From an uncultured Bacillota bacterium (GTDB lineage: Bacteria > Bacillota > Limnochordia > Limnochordales > ZCTH02-B6), in the NCBI GenBank assembly GCA_937916565.1, contig CALFSR010000021.1:1-64000 (forward strand): 64,000 nucleotides of DNA. Reading direction: 5' to 3'. Both the position numbers and the translations under genes were made by a program. The notes under the pieces were generated by a model. The model saw nothing but the letters and a program-made list of their open reading frames with translations, was not told where the DNA came from and did not search any database. Shown one piece after another: positions 21,322-32,154 of the stretch (position 1 is the first letter of the stretch; every line of letters begins with the position of its first letter).

Positions 21322-23902
21322 CCAATTCGCTCCTCTCAGCAGCCAAGGCAATCAAACGGGCCGGAGTGGCCCCAAGGGCCATCCGGCTCAGCTCAGCAAA
21401 CGCCTGTTTCCTCCGAACACCGTCATTATATCGCGCCGACGCGCCCACGTCCACCTTGCCGTCGGGCGGCTTAACCAGGCGCCACGGCCCGGGCGGCCGC
21501 CCGGCGACGAGGCCGAGCTCCCCGAACACCGCCAAGGCGTGTTCAACCCCCGCGGCCGAGACGAGCCCCGGCCAGCGCTCGTGAATCCGCGCCGCGACGG
21601 TCGCGGCCGCAGGCACGATGCCCCCGGCGCGGTCCGCCAAGGCCGCCACGGCCCGGTACACCCACCTCAGGCTGTCGTGGCCAGGGTAGCACCGCTCGAG
21701 GTGCGCGGCGGCTTCCTGAAGTACCGCGTCGCTGTAGGCGAGGTGGATCGTCCAACCGGGCGCGATGGCCGCCGCGGCCAAGAGCCGCCACAAAGCAGCC
21801 GTTTCCCACGGCAGGCCAAACAGCACCAAATGCCCCCGTCCCGGCCACGGGCCTGAGCCCGTGCTTCCGGCCGCGCAGGCGGCGCCGTCGATCACCGTGA
21901 TGCGCTTATCGGGCACCACGGGTGGTTCCACTGCCACGGCGGCCTCATCCCGCATCATCGCGCCGGCCGCCCAGGCGAGAGAACGGGCTTCATCGCTCGC
22001 GCCGGTAACAGCGACGATGCGGGCGCCGGTGGCGGCCAGGGCCGCCAGGTACGCGGTGCGGGCCAGCGGGTGCCGCGGCGGGTCGGCCCGCCGGTCGGCC
22101 ACGGGTACGGGACCCGGGCGCACGGCCATCACCGGCGGTACCGGCAACGGCTCGGGCCTCGCCTCCAAGGCTGCGGCCACCTCGTCGCCGGCCTGCGGGG
22201 CGCGGATTGACTTGAGCACGAGGTCCACCCGGGGCCGGCCAAAGCCCTCGTTGATCTGGGGCGTGAACGCTACGTCGAGCTCCGTACCCGGCGTCGCGGC
22301 CTCAAGCAGGGGCCCGCCCCCAAAACCGATGGCCTCCTGAACTTGGCCCGTCTGCGGACATCGCAGGCTGAGCTTCAGGTGGTTGCCGCTGCCGCCCACC
22401 GTCCGGGCGCCCACCACGCGCACGGCGCGGGCCGCCAACACGGGCGTAGGATTGCCGGGGCCAAAGGGCGCAAGCCCCTCCAGCTCCCGCACAAACCGTT
22501 CGTCCACGTCCCCGAGCGCCACCTCAAGATCGACCTGCACCTGCGGGAGCAGGTCCGCGGGACCCAGTAGAGCCGCGGCGATGTCGTTGAGCCGGGCCCG
22601 CAAGGCCGCCAGGTTGGCCCGGGAGACGGTGAGGCCGGCGGCCATCGCGTGACCGCCGAAGCGCACCAGAAGGTCACTGCACCGGCTCAAGGCACCGAAG
22701 AGATCAAAGCCGCGGATGCTGCGGGCCGAACCCTTACCCTCCTCGCCCTCGAGAGCCACGACGACCGCCGGGCGGGCGTACCGCTCGACGAGGCGCGCGG
22801 CGACGATGCCGATGACGCCCGGGTGCCAGCCCTCCGCCGCCACTACCAGCACCCACTCGGCCAGCAGACCGCCCGCCTCCACCTGGGCCACCGCCTCCGC
22901 CAGGATATCGGACTCGGTCTGCTGCCGGCTCCGGTTCGCGTCATCCAGCGCCTCGGCCAGCTGCCGGGCAGCCGCCTCGTTGTCGCAGAGCAAAAGCTCG
23001 ACGCCGAGGCGCGCGTGGCTCATGCGCCCGGAGGCGTTGAGCCGCGGCGCCAGGACAAATGCGGCCTGGGTAGCCGTCACGCGTCGCAGGTCCAACCCGG
23101 CTGCTTCCGCGAGTTTCGCCACCCCGAGCAAAGGTCGCCGCTGCATGCCATCGAGACCGAGCCGCACCAAGATGCGGTTTTCATCCACCAGCGGGCACAC
23201 GTCGGCGATGGTCCCAAGCGCCACCAGCTCAAGGCCGTCGTCCGCGGGAAGGCGCTGCCCGAGAGCGCGGCCTAGGGCGGTCAGAAGCTTGTAGGCGACT
23301 CCGACGCCGGCCAGGTCCCGGAACGGATAACGGCTGCCTGCGCGCTTCGGATTGACGACGGCCACGGCCTCCGGCAGGACCGGGCCCGGCTCGTGGTGGT
23401 CGGTGATGATCACGTCCATCCCGAGTTCCCGCGCCCGCGCCACCTCCTGCACGGACTGCGTGCCGCAGTCAACGGTGACCAGCAGGTCGACGCCGGCGGC
23501 CGCCAGACGGTCGACGGCGTCGACGTTTAGTCCATAACCTTCGGTTTGGCGGTCGGGGATGTACCACGCAGGATCAAGGCCTAGACGCCTAAGCTCCCGA
23601 ACCATGAGGGCGACGCTCGTCTGCCCGTCCACGTCGTAGTCGCCGTAGATCGCGACCTTCTCCCCGGCCGCGACGGCTCGGGCCAGGCGCGCGGCGGCCG
23701 GCTCCATGTCCGGCAAAAGGAGCGGGTCGTGGAGCGTTGCGGGGTCCGCGCGCAGCATGGCGCGGACCGCTGCCGGATCCGCCATTCCCCGGGCCGCCAA
23801 TAAGCGCGCCAGCGTGTCCGACACGCCCGCTTCCCGCACAAGTCGGGCAACGGCGGCCGCATCGGGCGCCGGGGCCACTTTCCAGATAGTATGCAGCTGC
23901 AT
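21278..23902 (-). CDS. recJ: Single-stranded-DNA-specific exonuclease RecJ
   Basis: 5-prime to 3-prime ssDNA exonuclease of recombination and mismatch repair. 874 residues. DHH motifs: AIYGDYDVDGQTS, VTVDCGTQS, ITDHHEPG and NPKR; DHHA1 region with VRFGGHAMAAGLTVS; then an OB-like domain. The last 280 residues form an Ala-rich extra C-terminal domain as in Bacillus-type RecJ (which is near 790 residues). Start ATG at 23900-23902. Its 3-prime end overlaps apt. Confidence 0.95.
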   Translation of the reverse strand: MQLHTIWKVAPAPDAAAVARLVREAGVSDTLARLLAARGMADPAAVRAMLRADPATLHDPLLLPDMEPAAARLARAVAAGEKVAIYGDYDVDGQTSVALMVRELRRLGLDPAWYIPDRQTEGYGLNVDAVDRLAAAGVDLLVTVDCGTQSVQEVARARELGMDVIITDHHEPGPVLPEAVAVVNPKRAGSRYPFRDLAGVGVAYKLLTALGRALGQRLPADDGLELVALGTIADVCPLVDENRILVRLGLDGMQRRPLLGVAKLAEAAGLDLRRVTATQAAFVLAPRLNASGRMSHARLGVELLLCDNEAAARQLAEALDDANRSRQQTESDILAEAVAQVEAGGLLAEWVLVVAAEGWHPGVIGIVAARLVERYARPAVVVALEGEEGKGSARSIRGFDLFGALSRCSDLLVRFGGHAMAAGLTVSRANLAALRARLNDIAAALLGPADLLPQVQVDLEVALGDVDERFVRELEGLAPFGPGNPTPVLAARAVRVVGARTVGGSGNHLKLSLRCPQTGQVQEAIGFGGGPLLEAATPGTELDVAFTPQINEGFGRPRVDLVLKSIRAPQAGDEVAAALEARPEPLPVPPVMAVRPGPVPVADRRADPPRHPLARTAYLAALAATGARIVAVTGASDEARSLAWAAGAMMRDEAAVAVEPPVVPDKRITVIDGAACAAGSTGSGPWPGRGHLVLFGLPWETAALWRLLAAAAIAPGWTIHLAYSDAVLQEAAAHLERCYPGHDSLRWVYRAVAALADRAGGIVPAAATVAARIHERWPGLVSAAGVEHALAVFGELGLVAGRPPGPWRLVKPPDGKVDVGASARYNDGVRRKQAFAELSRMALGATPARLIALAAERSELDGLAVLDPRGARLS

Positions 23903-23960
23903 GGAGACTCACCTGGTCAAGGAGTTCGCGCGGCTCAAGGACTCAACAGAGACCGAGGGG

Positions 23961-24290
23961 CTAGGCCGGCGGGGACGCGGCGGGCCGCTCGCCGTCCCGC
24001 TCGCTGCCTTCGAGGACGGGCCTTTCCTTCTCGAGTTGCTGCAGGCGCCGCTCCAGCTTGTGGATGTGGCCTTGCAGCTGGCGGATGCGCCACGAGGACT
24101 GGATCTGCCGGATGAGGCCGATCAGGCCGGCCACCATCGCCCCGGCGGCCGCCGAGCCGACGACGACCACCACGAGCGACGTCTCCAGCTGCCAGCGGAT
24201 TAGATTGACGGTGATGGGCGCAGCGTTCTGTACGGCAAAGACGGCCACGCCCAGGGCAAAGAGCAACGCGACAATGAGCAATAACTGCAC
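23961..24290 (-). CDS. LapA/DUF1049 domain membrane protein
   Basis: 109 residues with two membrane segments (LLLIVALLFALGVAVFAVQN and LVVVVVGSAAAGAMVAGLIG) separated by NAAPITVNLIRWQLETSL, the LapA/DUF1049 pattern, then a basic coiled-coil tail (QLQGHIHKLERRLQQLEKE) and a Pro/Ala end. In E. coli LapA helps control LPS synthesis; in Gram-positive bacteria the role is unknown. GTG at 24288-24290 has GGGGGGA 8 bases upstream and is preferred over an upstream GTG. It sits between ubiB and recJ; a similar small gene occurs here in other Firmicutes. Confidence 0.85.
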   Translation of the reverse strand: MQLLLIVALLFALGVAVFAVQNAAPITVNLIRWQLETSLVVVVVGSAAAGAMVAGLIGLIRQIQSSWRIRQLQGHIHKLERRLQQLEKERPVLEGSERDGERPAASPPA

Positions 24291-24365
24291 GGTTCTGGTC
24301 CCCCCGGCCGCGCGACTGGCATCACGTGGCACTTCTCCCCCGGCGCGGCGGTTCCCTCCCCGGCT

Positions 24366-26033
24366 CTAGAAGCGCCCCGACCGCAGGATCCCGATGACAA
24401 GCCCGAGCCCGATGAAACCAGCCAGCACGAATCCGATGAGCCCCAAAGCCGGCACGCCCCACCAGGAAGGACCGGATGTCTGCAGCACGATGCCGGATCC
24501 AATGATCAGCGCGGCGAGCACGATGGCCATGGCCACCCGGTTGCTGGTGCGCTCGAGGCGCTGGACGGTGCGGTCAAGCCCCTCGTGTACGAAGCGCACC
24601 TGGAGCTCGCCCCGGAGCAGGCGCGTCAAGGATTGGTCCATCTTCTCCGGAAGCCGGGCGAGCAGCCGCCCGTAGTCGCCGCCTTCGGCCAAGGCGCGCC
24701 GCACAAGCCGCGCCGGATCCGCCTGGTGCCGCATGAGCTCCCTGGCAAACGGCTGGGCCAGCTCAAGAGCGTTGAACTCGGGGTCTAGCGCTTTACCGAC
24801 GCCCTCAATGGTGACGAGCGCCTTGCTGAGGAGCAGCAAGTCCGAGGGCAGCCGAAGGCGGTGGCGATGCGCGAGCTGCAGGATCTCCTGCACAACGGGC
24901 CCGAGTTCGATCTGCCGCAGCGATTTGCCGTAGTGACGGTCGATGAGGTCTTCCAGGTCCCGCCGCACCGGGCGGAAATCCGCGTCCGGGTCCAGCGCCC
25001 CCAGGCGCACAAGCCCCCGCACGACCCGGTCCGTGTCCCGCCGGGTGACCCCGATGAACAGGTCGACGACCGCCCCCATGGTCTCTTCATCGAGGCGGCC
25101 CACCATACCAAAGTCGATGATGGCCAGGCGGCCGTCCTCCGTGATGAACAAGTTCCCCGGATGGGGATCGCCGTGGAAAACGCCGTCGATGAGAACCATG
25201 CGCAAGAAGACTTCCGCGCCTAACTGCGCCACGGCTTTCGGGTCCTGCCCGATACGCTCGAGACCCTCCCGGTCGTCGACTTTGACGCCTTCCAGGTACT
25301 CCATGACGAGCACGCGCGATGTGGTGAGATCCCAATACACCTTGGGAATGCGCACGCGCGCATCATCCGCCCACGCCCTTCGAAAGCGTTCGATGTTGCC
25401 GGCCTCAAGCCGGTAGTCCATTTCCCTGCGCAACACCCGGGAAAACTCGTCGACGAACTCCCGGGGGCTAAACCGCTCGACCCGCCAGCGGTCCTCGACG
25501 ACAGCGGCCAAGTTTTCCAGGATCTCGAGATCGGTGTCGACCACTTTCTCAATGCCCGGCCGGCGCACCTTGACGACTACCTGGGTACCGTCGTGAAGCA
25601 CGGCGCGGTGAACTTGTCCGATGGACGCCGCGCCGATCGGTTCGGCGTCGAAGGAGGCAAACGTCTCCTCCACGGAGCGGCCGAACTCCCGCTCGATTTC
25701 TACCTTGATCGCGCTCACGTCTACGGCGGGTACGTGATCTTGCAGCCGCGACAGTTCATCGGCCACGTCTTGGGGGACGATGTCGGGGCGAGTGCTCAAG
25801 ATCTGCCCGAGCTTAACGAAGGTGGGGCCAAGCAGCTCCAGAGCCGTCCGGAGCCGTACGCCGCGGGTGTGCTCGGGCGGCTCGGGGGCGAGGACGCGAC
25901 GCCGGAACGGCACGAGATCCTGGAGGTCCAATTGGTCCAGGGCATAACCGAAGCCCTGGCGCAATAGGACCTCCACGATCTGCCGGTAACGGCGCAAGTG
26001 CCGGTAACGCCGGTTGACAAAGCTGATGGCCAC
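24366..26033 (-). CDS. ubiB: ABC1/UbiB family atypical kinase
   Basis: 555-residue protein kinase-like ATPase of the UbiB/ADCK family. KxGQ motif region: LGPTFVKLGQILSTRPDIVP; nucleotide loop AAASIGQVHRA-type (IGAASIGQVHRAVL); catalytic loop HGDPHPGNLFI; metal site IIDFGMVGRL. Two C-terminal membrane segments (VAMAIVLAALIIGSGIVLQT and LGLIGFVLAGFIGLGLVIGI) anchor it. In proteobacteria it supports ubiquinone synthesis; here a role in quinone or membrane-lipid metabolism is likely but unproven. GTG at 26031-26033, 13 bases after the secF stop. Confidence 0.92.
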   Translation of the reverse strand: MAISFVNRRYRHLRRYRQIVEVLLRQGFGYALDQLDLQDLVPFRRRVLAPEPPEHTRGVRLRTALELLGPTFVKLGQILSTRPDIVPQDVADELSRLQDHVPAVDVSAIKVEIEREFGRSVEETFASFDAEPIGAASIGQVHRAVLHDGTQVVVKVRRPGIEKVVDTDLEILENLAAVVEDRWRVERFSPREFVDEFSRVLRREMDYRLEAGNIERFRRAWADDARVRIPKVYWDLTTSRVLVMEYLEGVKVDDREGLERIGQDPKAVAQLGAEVFLRMVLIDGVFHGDPHPGNLFITEDGRLAIIDFGMVGRLDEETMGAVVDLFIGVTRRDTDRVVRGLVRLGALDPDADFRPVRRDLEDLIDRHYGKSLRQIELGPVVQEILQLAHRHRLRLPSDLLLLSKALVTIEGVGKALDPEFNALELAQPFARELMRHQADPARLVRRALAEGGDYGRLLARLPEKMDQSLTRLLRGELQVRFVHEGLDRTVQRLERTSNRVAMAIVLAALIIGSGIVLQTSGPSWWGVPALGLIGFVLAGFIGLGLVIGILRSGRF

Positions 26034-26046
26034 GGGGTATCACCAC

Positions 26047-26961
26047 CTAAGGGGTGGGTGCCGGATTCGCCTCCCCCCGTGCCCGTTCCTCCCGCTCCTT
26101 AAGCAGCCACCACAATGGATTGGCCACCATCAACGACGAGTAGGTGCCAACGGTCAAGCCGACGAGCAGCACAAGGATGAAGTCCCGCAACGTGCTGCCG
26201 CCAAAGACGAACAGCGTCACGAGCACGAGCAGCGTCGTGGCGGTCGTATGAATCGTGCGCGCCAGCGTCTCGTTCAGGCTGCGGTTGAGCAGCTCAACCA
26301 GCGACTTCTCCTTGCCCCGCTGCAAGTTCTCCCGCACCCGGTCAAAGATGACGATCGTGGCGTTGAGGGAGTAGCCGACGACCGTAAGGATCGCCGCGAT
26401 GAATGGACTGTTGACCTCGACGCCGAGCACCGAGACGACGCCTGTCGCGATGATCGCGTCATGAAGCAGCGCCGCGACGGCCGCAACCGCGAACTTGAAC
26501 TGAAACCGTACCGAAACGTAGATCAGGATACCAATGGAGGCAAGCGCCACCGCCAGCAGTGCCCGCCGCAGGAGTTCCGCACCGATGACAGGCCCGACGA
26601 GCTCGGTGCGCAGCACCTCCACCCCGCCGAAAGCCGCCGCCAGGGCAGCGTCCACCCTTTCGATCTCCGCGCTACTCAAAGGCCGCGTCCGGATGAGCAC
26701 GTCCCGGGGATTATCCAGCGGCTGGATGACGGCTCCCGCGACATCCAAGTCGGCGAGATCGGCCCCGGACAACACCTGCCGCACCTCATCGGCTGTCGCA
26801 GCACGGCCTAGCTGCCGCTCAATCAGGGTTCCGCCGGTGAAGTCGATGCCTAGGTTGAGCCCGCGCACGCCGAGGCTGAGCAGGCTCAACATAACCAGCA
26901 CCGCGGACACGGCCAGAGTCGCTTTGCCGTAGCGCATAAAGTTGAAGCGAGTCTGTCCCAT
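26047..26961 (-). CDS. secF: Preprotein translocase subunit SecF
   Basis: Proton-driven accessory subunit of the Sec translocon. 304 residues with six membrane segments. Family motifs: LNLGIDFTGGTLIE near residue 36, VGPVIGAELLRRAL, YVSVRFQFKFAVAAV, DAIIATGVVSVLGVEVN and NATIVIFDRVREN. ATG at 26959-26961, three bases after the secD stop. Separate secD and secF genes, unlike the fused secDF of B. subtilis. Confidence 0.96.
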   Translation of the reverse strand: MGQTRFNFMRYGKATLAVSAVLVMLSLLSLGVRGLNLGIDFTGGTLIERQLGRAATADEVRQVLSGADLADLDVAGAVIQPLDNPRDVLIRTRPLSSAEIERVDAALAAAFGGVEVLRTELVGPVIGAELLRRALLAVALASIGILIYVSVRFQFKFAVAAVAALLHDAIIATGVVSVLGVEVNSPFIAAILTVVGYSLNATIVIFDRVRENLQRGKEKSLVELLNRSLNETLARTIHTTATTLLVLVTLFVFGGSTLRDFILVLLVGLTVGTYSSLMVANPLWWLLKEREERARGEANPAPTP

Positions 26962-26964
26962 GGG

Positions 26965-28254
26965 TCAGGCTGCCTCCTGGACACCGAAGTAGCGGGCCGC
27001 GCCCTTGGGGTTGGCCTCCACCGCCGCCACCAGCAGCCACCGGGTGACGACGATGGCCGTCAACATACTGGCGAGCACGCCCAAGCTCAAGGTGACGGCA
27101 AACCCCTTGATGGGCCCGGTGCCCAGCCAAAAAAGGACGCCCGCCGCGATGAGCGTCGTCACGTTGGCGTCCAAGATAGCCGTGAACGCCCGGTGAAATC
27201 CGGCCCGGACGGCGCCCCGGATCTTGCTTCCGCTGCGCAGCTCGTCCTTGATTCGCTCATAGATAATGACGTTCGCGTCGACGGCCATGCCCACCGAGAG
27301 GATTAGGCCAGCGATGCCGGGCAAAGTCAGCGTGGCATGCAGTCCCGCTAGGAGCGCCAGGACAAGCATGATGTACACGCCCAGGGCGATGTCGGCCAAA
27401 AGCCCCGGCAGGCGATAAAACATGATCATGTACAAAACCACCAGCACGAGGCCGGCGATGCCAGCCTTGAGGCTCCGGTCGATGGACTCTTGGCCCAAGG
27501 TCGGCCCGACGTTGCGCATCTCCACGACGTCCAGGGGCACCGGCAGGGAACCCGCCTTGAGCAGGATCGCCAGGTTTCTCGCCTCGTCATGGGTGAAACT
27601 GCCGGTGATCTGGCCCTGGCCCGAGGTGATCGGCTCCTGCACCACCGGCGCCACGAGCAGCTCGCCGTCCAACCGGTGCGGGATCGGCTGTCCGACATAC
27701 AACGTCGTCAGCTGGGCAAAGCGGGCAGCTCCCTCCGGCGTGAACTGCACGTCGACGGCGGGCCGCCCGAACCTGTCCACGCCCAGGCGGGCATCCGCGA
27801 GGTCAGCGCCCGTCAGTACCGTTCTGCCGAATGGGTCCTGGATCTCCAACTGCGCCGTACGGCCGATGACGTCGATGGCCTGCTGCTGGTCGGACACGCC
27901 GGGCAGCTCGACGACTATCCGCCGGGACCCTTCCCTCTGAATAACGGGCTCCGCCACGCCTAGCCCGTTGACGCGCCGGTCGATGATGGCCATCGCCCGC
28001 TCCATCACCTCATCGGTCACCGCGGCGGCGCTGATCTGCCGGGCCTCCAAGACGATGTGCACGCCGCCCTGGAGGTCCAGGCCTAGCTGCATTGGAAACC
28101 GGTACAAGACCACGCCCGTGGCGGCGAGGATGAGTAAGATGACGACAATGCGCACGATGTTTCCCCGGGGCAAACTACGTTCCTCCCTCGCCAACAAGTG
28201 GACGCCCGTGCCGTCATAAGGCACAAGACGGCCGTTGGGCTCGCCTTTAGACAC
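26965..28254 (-). CDS. secD: Preprotein translocase subunit SecD
   Basis: Partner of SecF that helps pull secreted proteins across the membrane. 429 residues with one N-terminal and five C-terminal membrane segments. Motifs: LGLDLQGGVHIVLEA near residue 57, the periplasmic domain with DRRVNGLGVAEPVIQ and RIVVELPGV, and GMAVDANVIIYERIKDEL. GTG at 28252-28254 (MSKGEPNGR). There is no ribosome binding site, and the -10 element ends only 8 bases before the start codon, so the mRNA should be almost leaderless. Confidence 0.95.
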   Translation of the reverse strand: MSKGEPNGRLVPYDGTGVHLLAREERSLPRGNIVRIVVILLILAATGVVLYRFPMQLGLDLQGGVHIVLEARQISAAAVTDEVMERAMAIIDRRVNGLGVAEPVIQREGSRRIVVELPGVSDQQQAIDVIGRTAQLEIQDPFGRTVLTGADLADARLGVDRFGRPAVDVQFTPEGAARFAQLTTLYVGQPIPHRLDGELLVAPVVQEPITSGQGQITGSFTHDEARNLAILLKAGSLPVPLDVVEMRNVGPTLGQESIDRSLKAGIAGLVLVVLYMIMFYRLPGLLADIALGVYIMLVLALLAGLHATLTLPGIAGLILSVGMAVDANVIIYERIKDELRSGSKIRGAVRAGFHRAFTAILDANVTTLIAAGVLFWLGTGPIKGFAVTLSLGVLASMLTAIVVTRWLLVAAVEANPKGAARYFGVQEAA

Positions 28255-28262
28255 ACGGAACG

Positions 28263-28291
28263 ATTATAATCCCGTCGCCAGGACTTGTCAA
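28263..28291 (-). promoter_or_regulatory. Consensus promoter of secD giving a near-leaderless mRNA
   Basis: Minus-strand -35 TTGACA (28286-28291), 17-base spacer, -10 TATAAT (28263-28268): both hexamers perfect. The expected +1 is about 28,256, two bases before the secD GTG. Confidence 0.88.
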
Positions 28292-28336
28292 TTTCGACAA
28301 CTTTCCGGCACCGCGCCCGCGGCGCCGCGCCAGAAC

Positions 28337-28819
28337 TTAAGCTTCGCCCTTTGCCGCCGGCGCCTCCACACGGAACATCGTGGCGAGCATGGTGGCTATT
28401 GCCGTCTCTTGCCCGTCGGCTCCGCGGGCCCAAACATCGCCGATGCAGACCGTCACCGTGCGCCCGGGCCGCAGCACCCGGCCCCGGGCAAGGAAGGACT
28501 GGCCCCGGGCCGGCGCCATCAGGTTGATCTTGAACTCTACGCTGAGCACTTCGCAGCCCGGAGGCATGAGGGACAACGCCGCGTACCCACAGGCGCTGTC
28601 CACGATGGCGGTTACGGCCGCCGCGTGCAGGTACCCGTGTTGCTGGGTCAGTTCGGGCCGGAACGCCAGCTCGATATCCACCAAGCCCGGCTCGACGCGC
28701 ACGAGCCGGGCGCCGAACAACTCCATGATGCGCTGGCGAGCAAAGCTCGCACGCACGCGCTCCGCGTAGTTGGGATCCTTGGGCTGCCATGCAGCCGGGG
28801 CCTGGGAGAACGCTGTCAT
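28337..28819 (-). CDS. PaaI/YdiI-like hotdog-fold thioesterase
   Basis: 160-residue acyl-CoA thioesterase-like protein of the 4HBT/PaaI group. The motif HGYLHAAAVTAIVDSACGYAA corresponds to the family HGG...D segment with the catalytic acid, followed by SVEFKINLMAPARG and a strand-rich end (TVTVCIGDVWA). Substrate not predictable; short or aromatic acyl-CoA is usual. ATG at 28817-28819 with AGAGGTG upstream; a GTG three codons earlier is possible. It is the last gene of the tgt-yajC-HD string, ahead of the secD promoter. Confidence 0.85.
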   Translation of the reverse strand: MTAFSQAPAAWQPKDPNYAERVRASFARQRIMELFGARLVRVEPGLVDIELAFRPELTQQHGYLHAAAVTAIVDSACGYAALSLMPPGCEVLSVEFKINLMAPARGQSFLARGRVLRPGRTVTVCIGDVWARGADGQETAIATMLATMFRVEAPAAKGEA

Positions 28820-28879
28820 CTCGTGCACCTCTCAAGCAGGCAGGCCCGGGCGGGCCAGGTGATGGGCGCGGCCGGCGGC

Positions 28880-29569
28880 TCACGCCAGCCGGGCGCCGTT
28901 GATCACGAGATGAAACCGGCAGTCGAGAAACTCCGCGGCGCGGCGGGACATGATCATGCGCTGCAGAAAGATCTCGAAATACTCGAGGACGGAAGTGGCC
29001 TCACGTTCGATGGTCAACTCCAGCGTAATCGTGCGGGCCGTGCCGTCCACCGACAGGAACGACCGTACGACCGCATAGTTGACCCGATCGTGAATGTCGA
29101 AGGTGGCCGGGTCGCGGTTACGCACCCGCGTCCGGTGTACGTCGGACTTGTCGGCCAAGATGAGAGCCGCCGACACCCGGTTTACCGGATGGCCGTGAGC
29201 TTCCTCGTGGTTGCCGATGGCGCCCAAAATGGTGGCCGCCTCCTGGGGCGGCATGCCCAGTTCGTCCAAGATGGGCGCCATCAGCACCGCGCCCGTCAGC
29301 GCGTGGCCGGCTCGGCCGACCACGTTGCCGATGTCGTGGGTGTAGCCGGCGATGGCCGCGAGCTCCGCTTCCCGGGCCGGGCACCCCAGGCGCGTGAGGA
29401 CGTTATAGGCGATTTTGGCCACAAGTCCGCAGTGGCGTTCGCCGTGTTCGGTAAAACCGATGGCCGCCAGGTGCGCGTCCGCCTGCTTGACGAACGCGGC
29501 GACCTTTGGGTGCGCCCGCACCACCTCAAGGGTAACCGGCGTCGCGCCGTTGCCGGACCCGCCTGTCAC
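28880..29569 (-). CDS. HD-domain phosphohydrolase-like protein
   Basis: 229 residues. An HD domain is shown by HGERH near residue 43, GYTHDIGN near 76 (the HD pair) and GNHEEAHGHPVN near 118, followed by VSAALILADKSDVHRTRVR with another metal-type Asp. This is a metal-dependent phosphohydrolase pattern. The C-terminal part (about 155-229) is a separate strand-rich domain I cannot name. The start lies 3 bases after the yajC stop, so it is co-transcribed. Substrate unknown. Confidence 0.8.
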   Translation of the reverse strand: MTGGSGNGATPVTLEVVRAHPKVAAFVKQADAHLAAIGFTEHGERHCGLVAKIAYNVLTRLGCPAREAELAAIAGYTHDIGNVVGRAGHALTGAVLMAPILDELGMPPQEAATILGAIGNHEEAHGHPVNRVSAALILADKSDVHRTRVRNRDPATFDIHDRVNYAVVRSFLSVDGTARTITLELTIEREATSVLEYFEIFLQRMIMSRRAAEFLDCRFHLVINGARLA

Positions 29570-29572
29570 CGC

Positions 29573-29869
29573 TTAATCCCGGCCCTTCACATGGCCGACG
29601 CCCTGGCGGCTTAACCGGATCTCGACTTTGTCAGCGACCCGCAGGTGCACCTCGTCGTCCTTCACGCCGGTGATCTCGCCGTGGATACCGCCGACGGTGA
29701 TGACCTTGTCGCCGACCTTGAGGCTGTCGAGCATCTCCTTGCGCTTGCGCTGCTGCTGCTGCTGGGGGCGGATGAGCAGGAAATAGAACACGGCGAACAT
29801 CAAGATCAGGGGCAAAAGCGACCCCAGGAGACCTGCGCTCCCTGGGGCTGCGGCCTGCAGTAGCACCAT
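29573..29869 (-). CDS. yajC: Preprotein translocase subunit YajC
   Basis: 98-residue single-pass membrane protein that joins SecDF. Membrane segment LLGSLLPLILMFAVFYFLLI followed by RPQQQQQRKRKEMLDSLKVGDKV, VITVGGIHGEITGVKDDEVHL: the family signature over the whole length. It lies after tgt, as in many Firmicutes. Confidence 0.95.
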   Translation of the reverse strand: MVLLQAAAPGSAGLLGSLLPLILMFAVFYFLLIRPQQQQQRKRKEMLDSLKVGDKVITVGGIHGEITGVKDDEVHLRVADKVEIRLSRQGVGHVKGRD

Positions 29870-29905
29870 CCGTGGTTCACTCCTCGCTTTCGGGCATAAG
29901 CACTT

Positions 29906-32112
<2,207 letters not shown>

Positions 32113-32154
32113 CGGATTCGCTCCTTGACGGGTGCGGTCACGGGCGGGCCCCGC

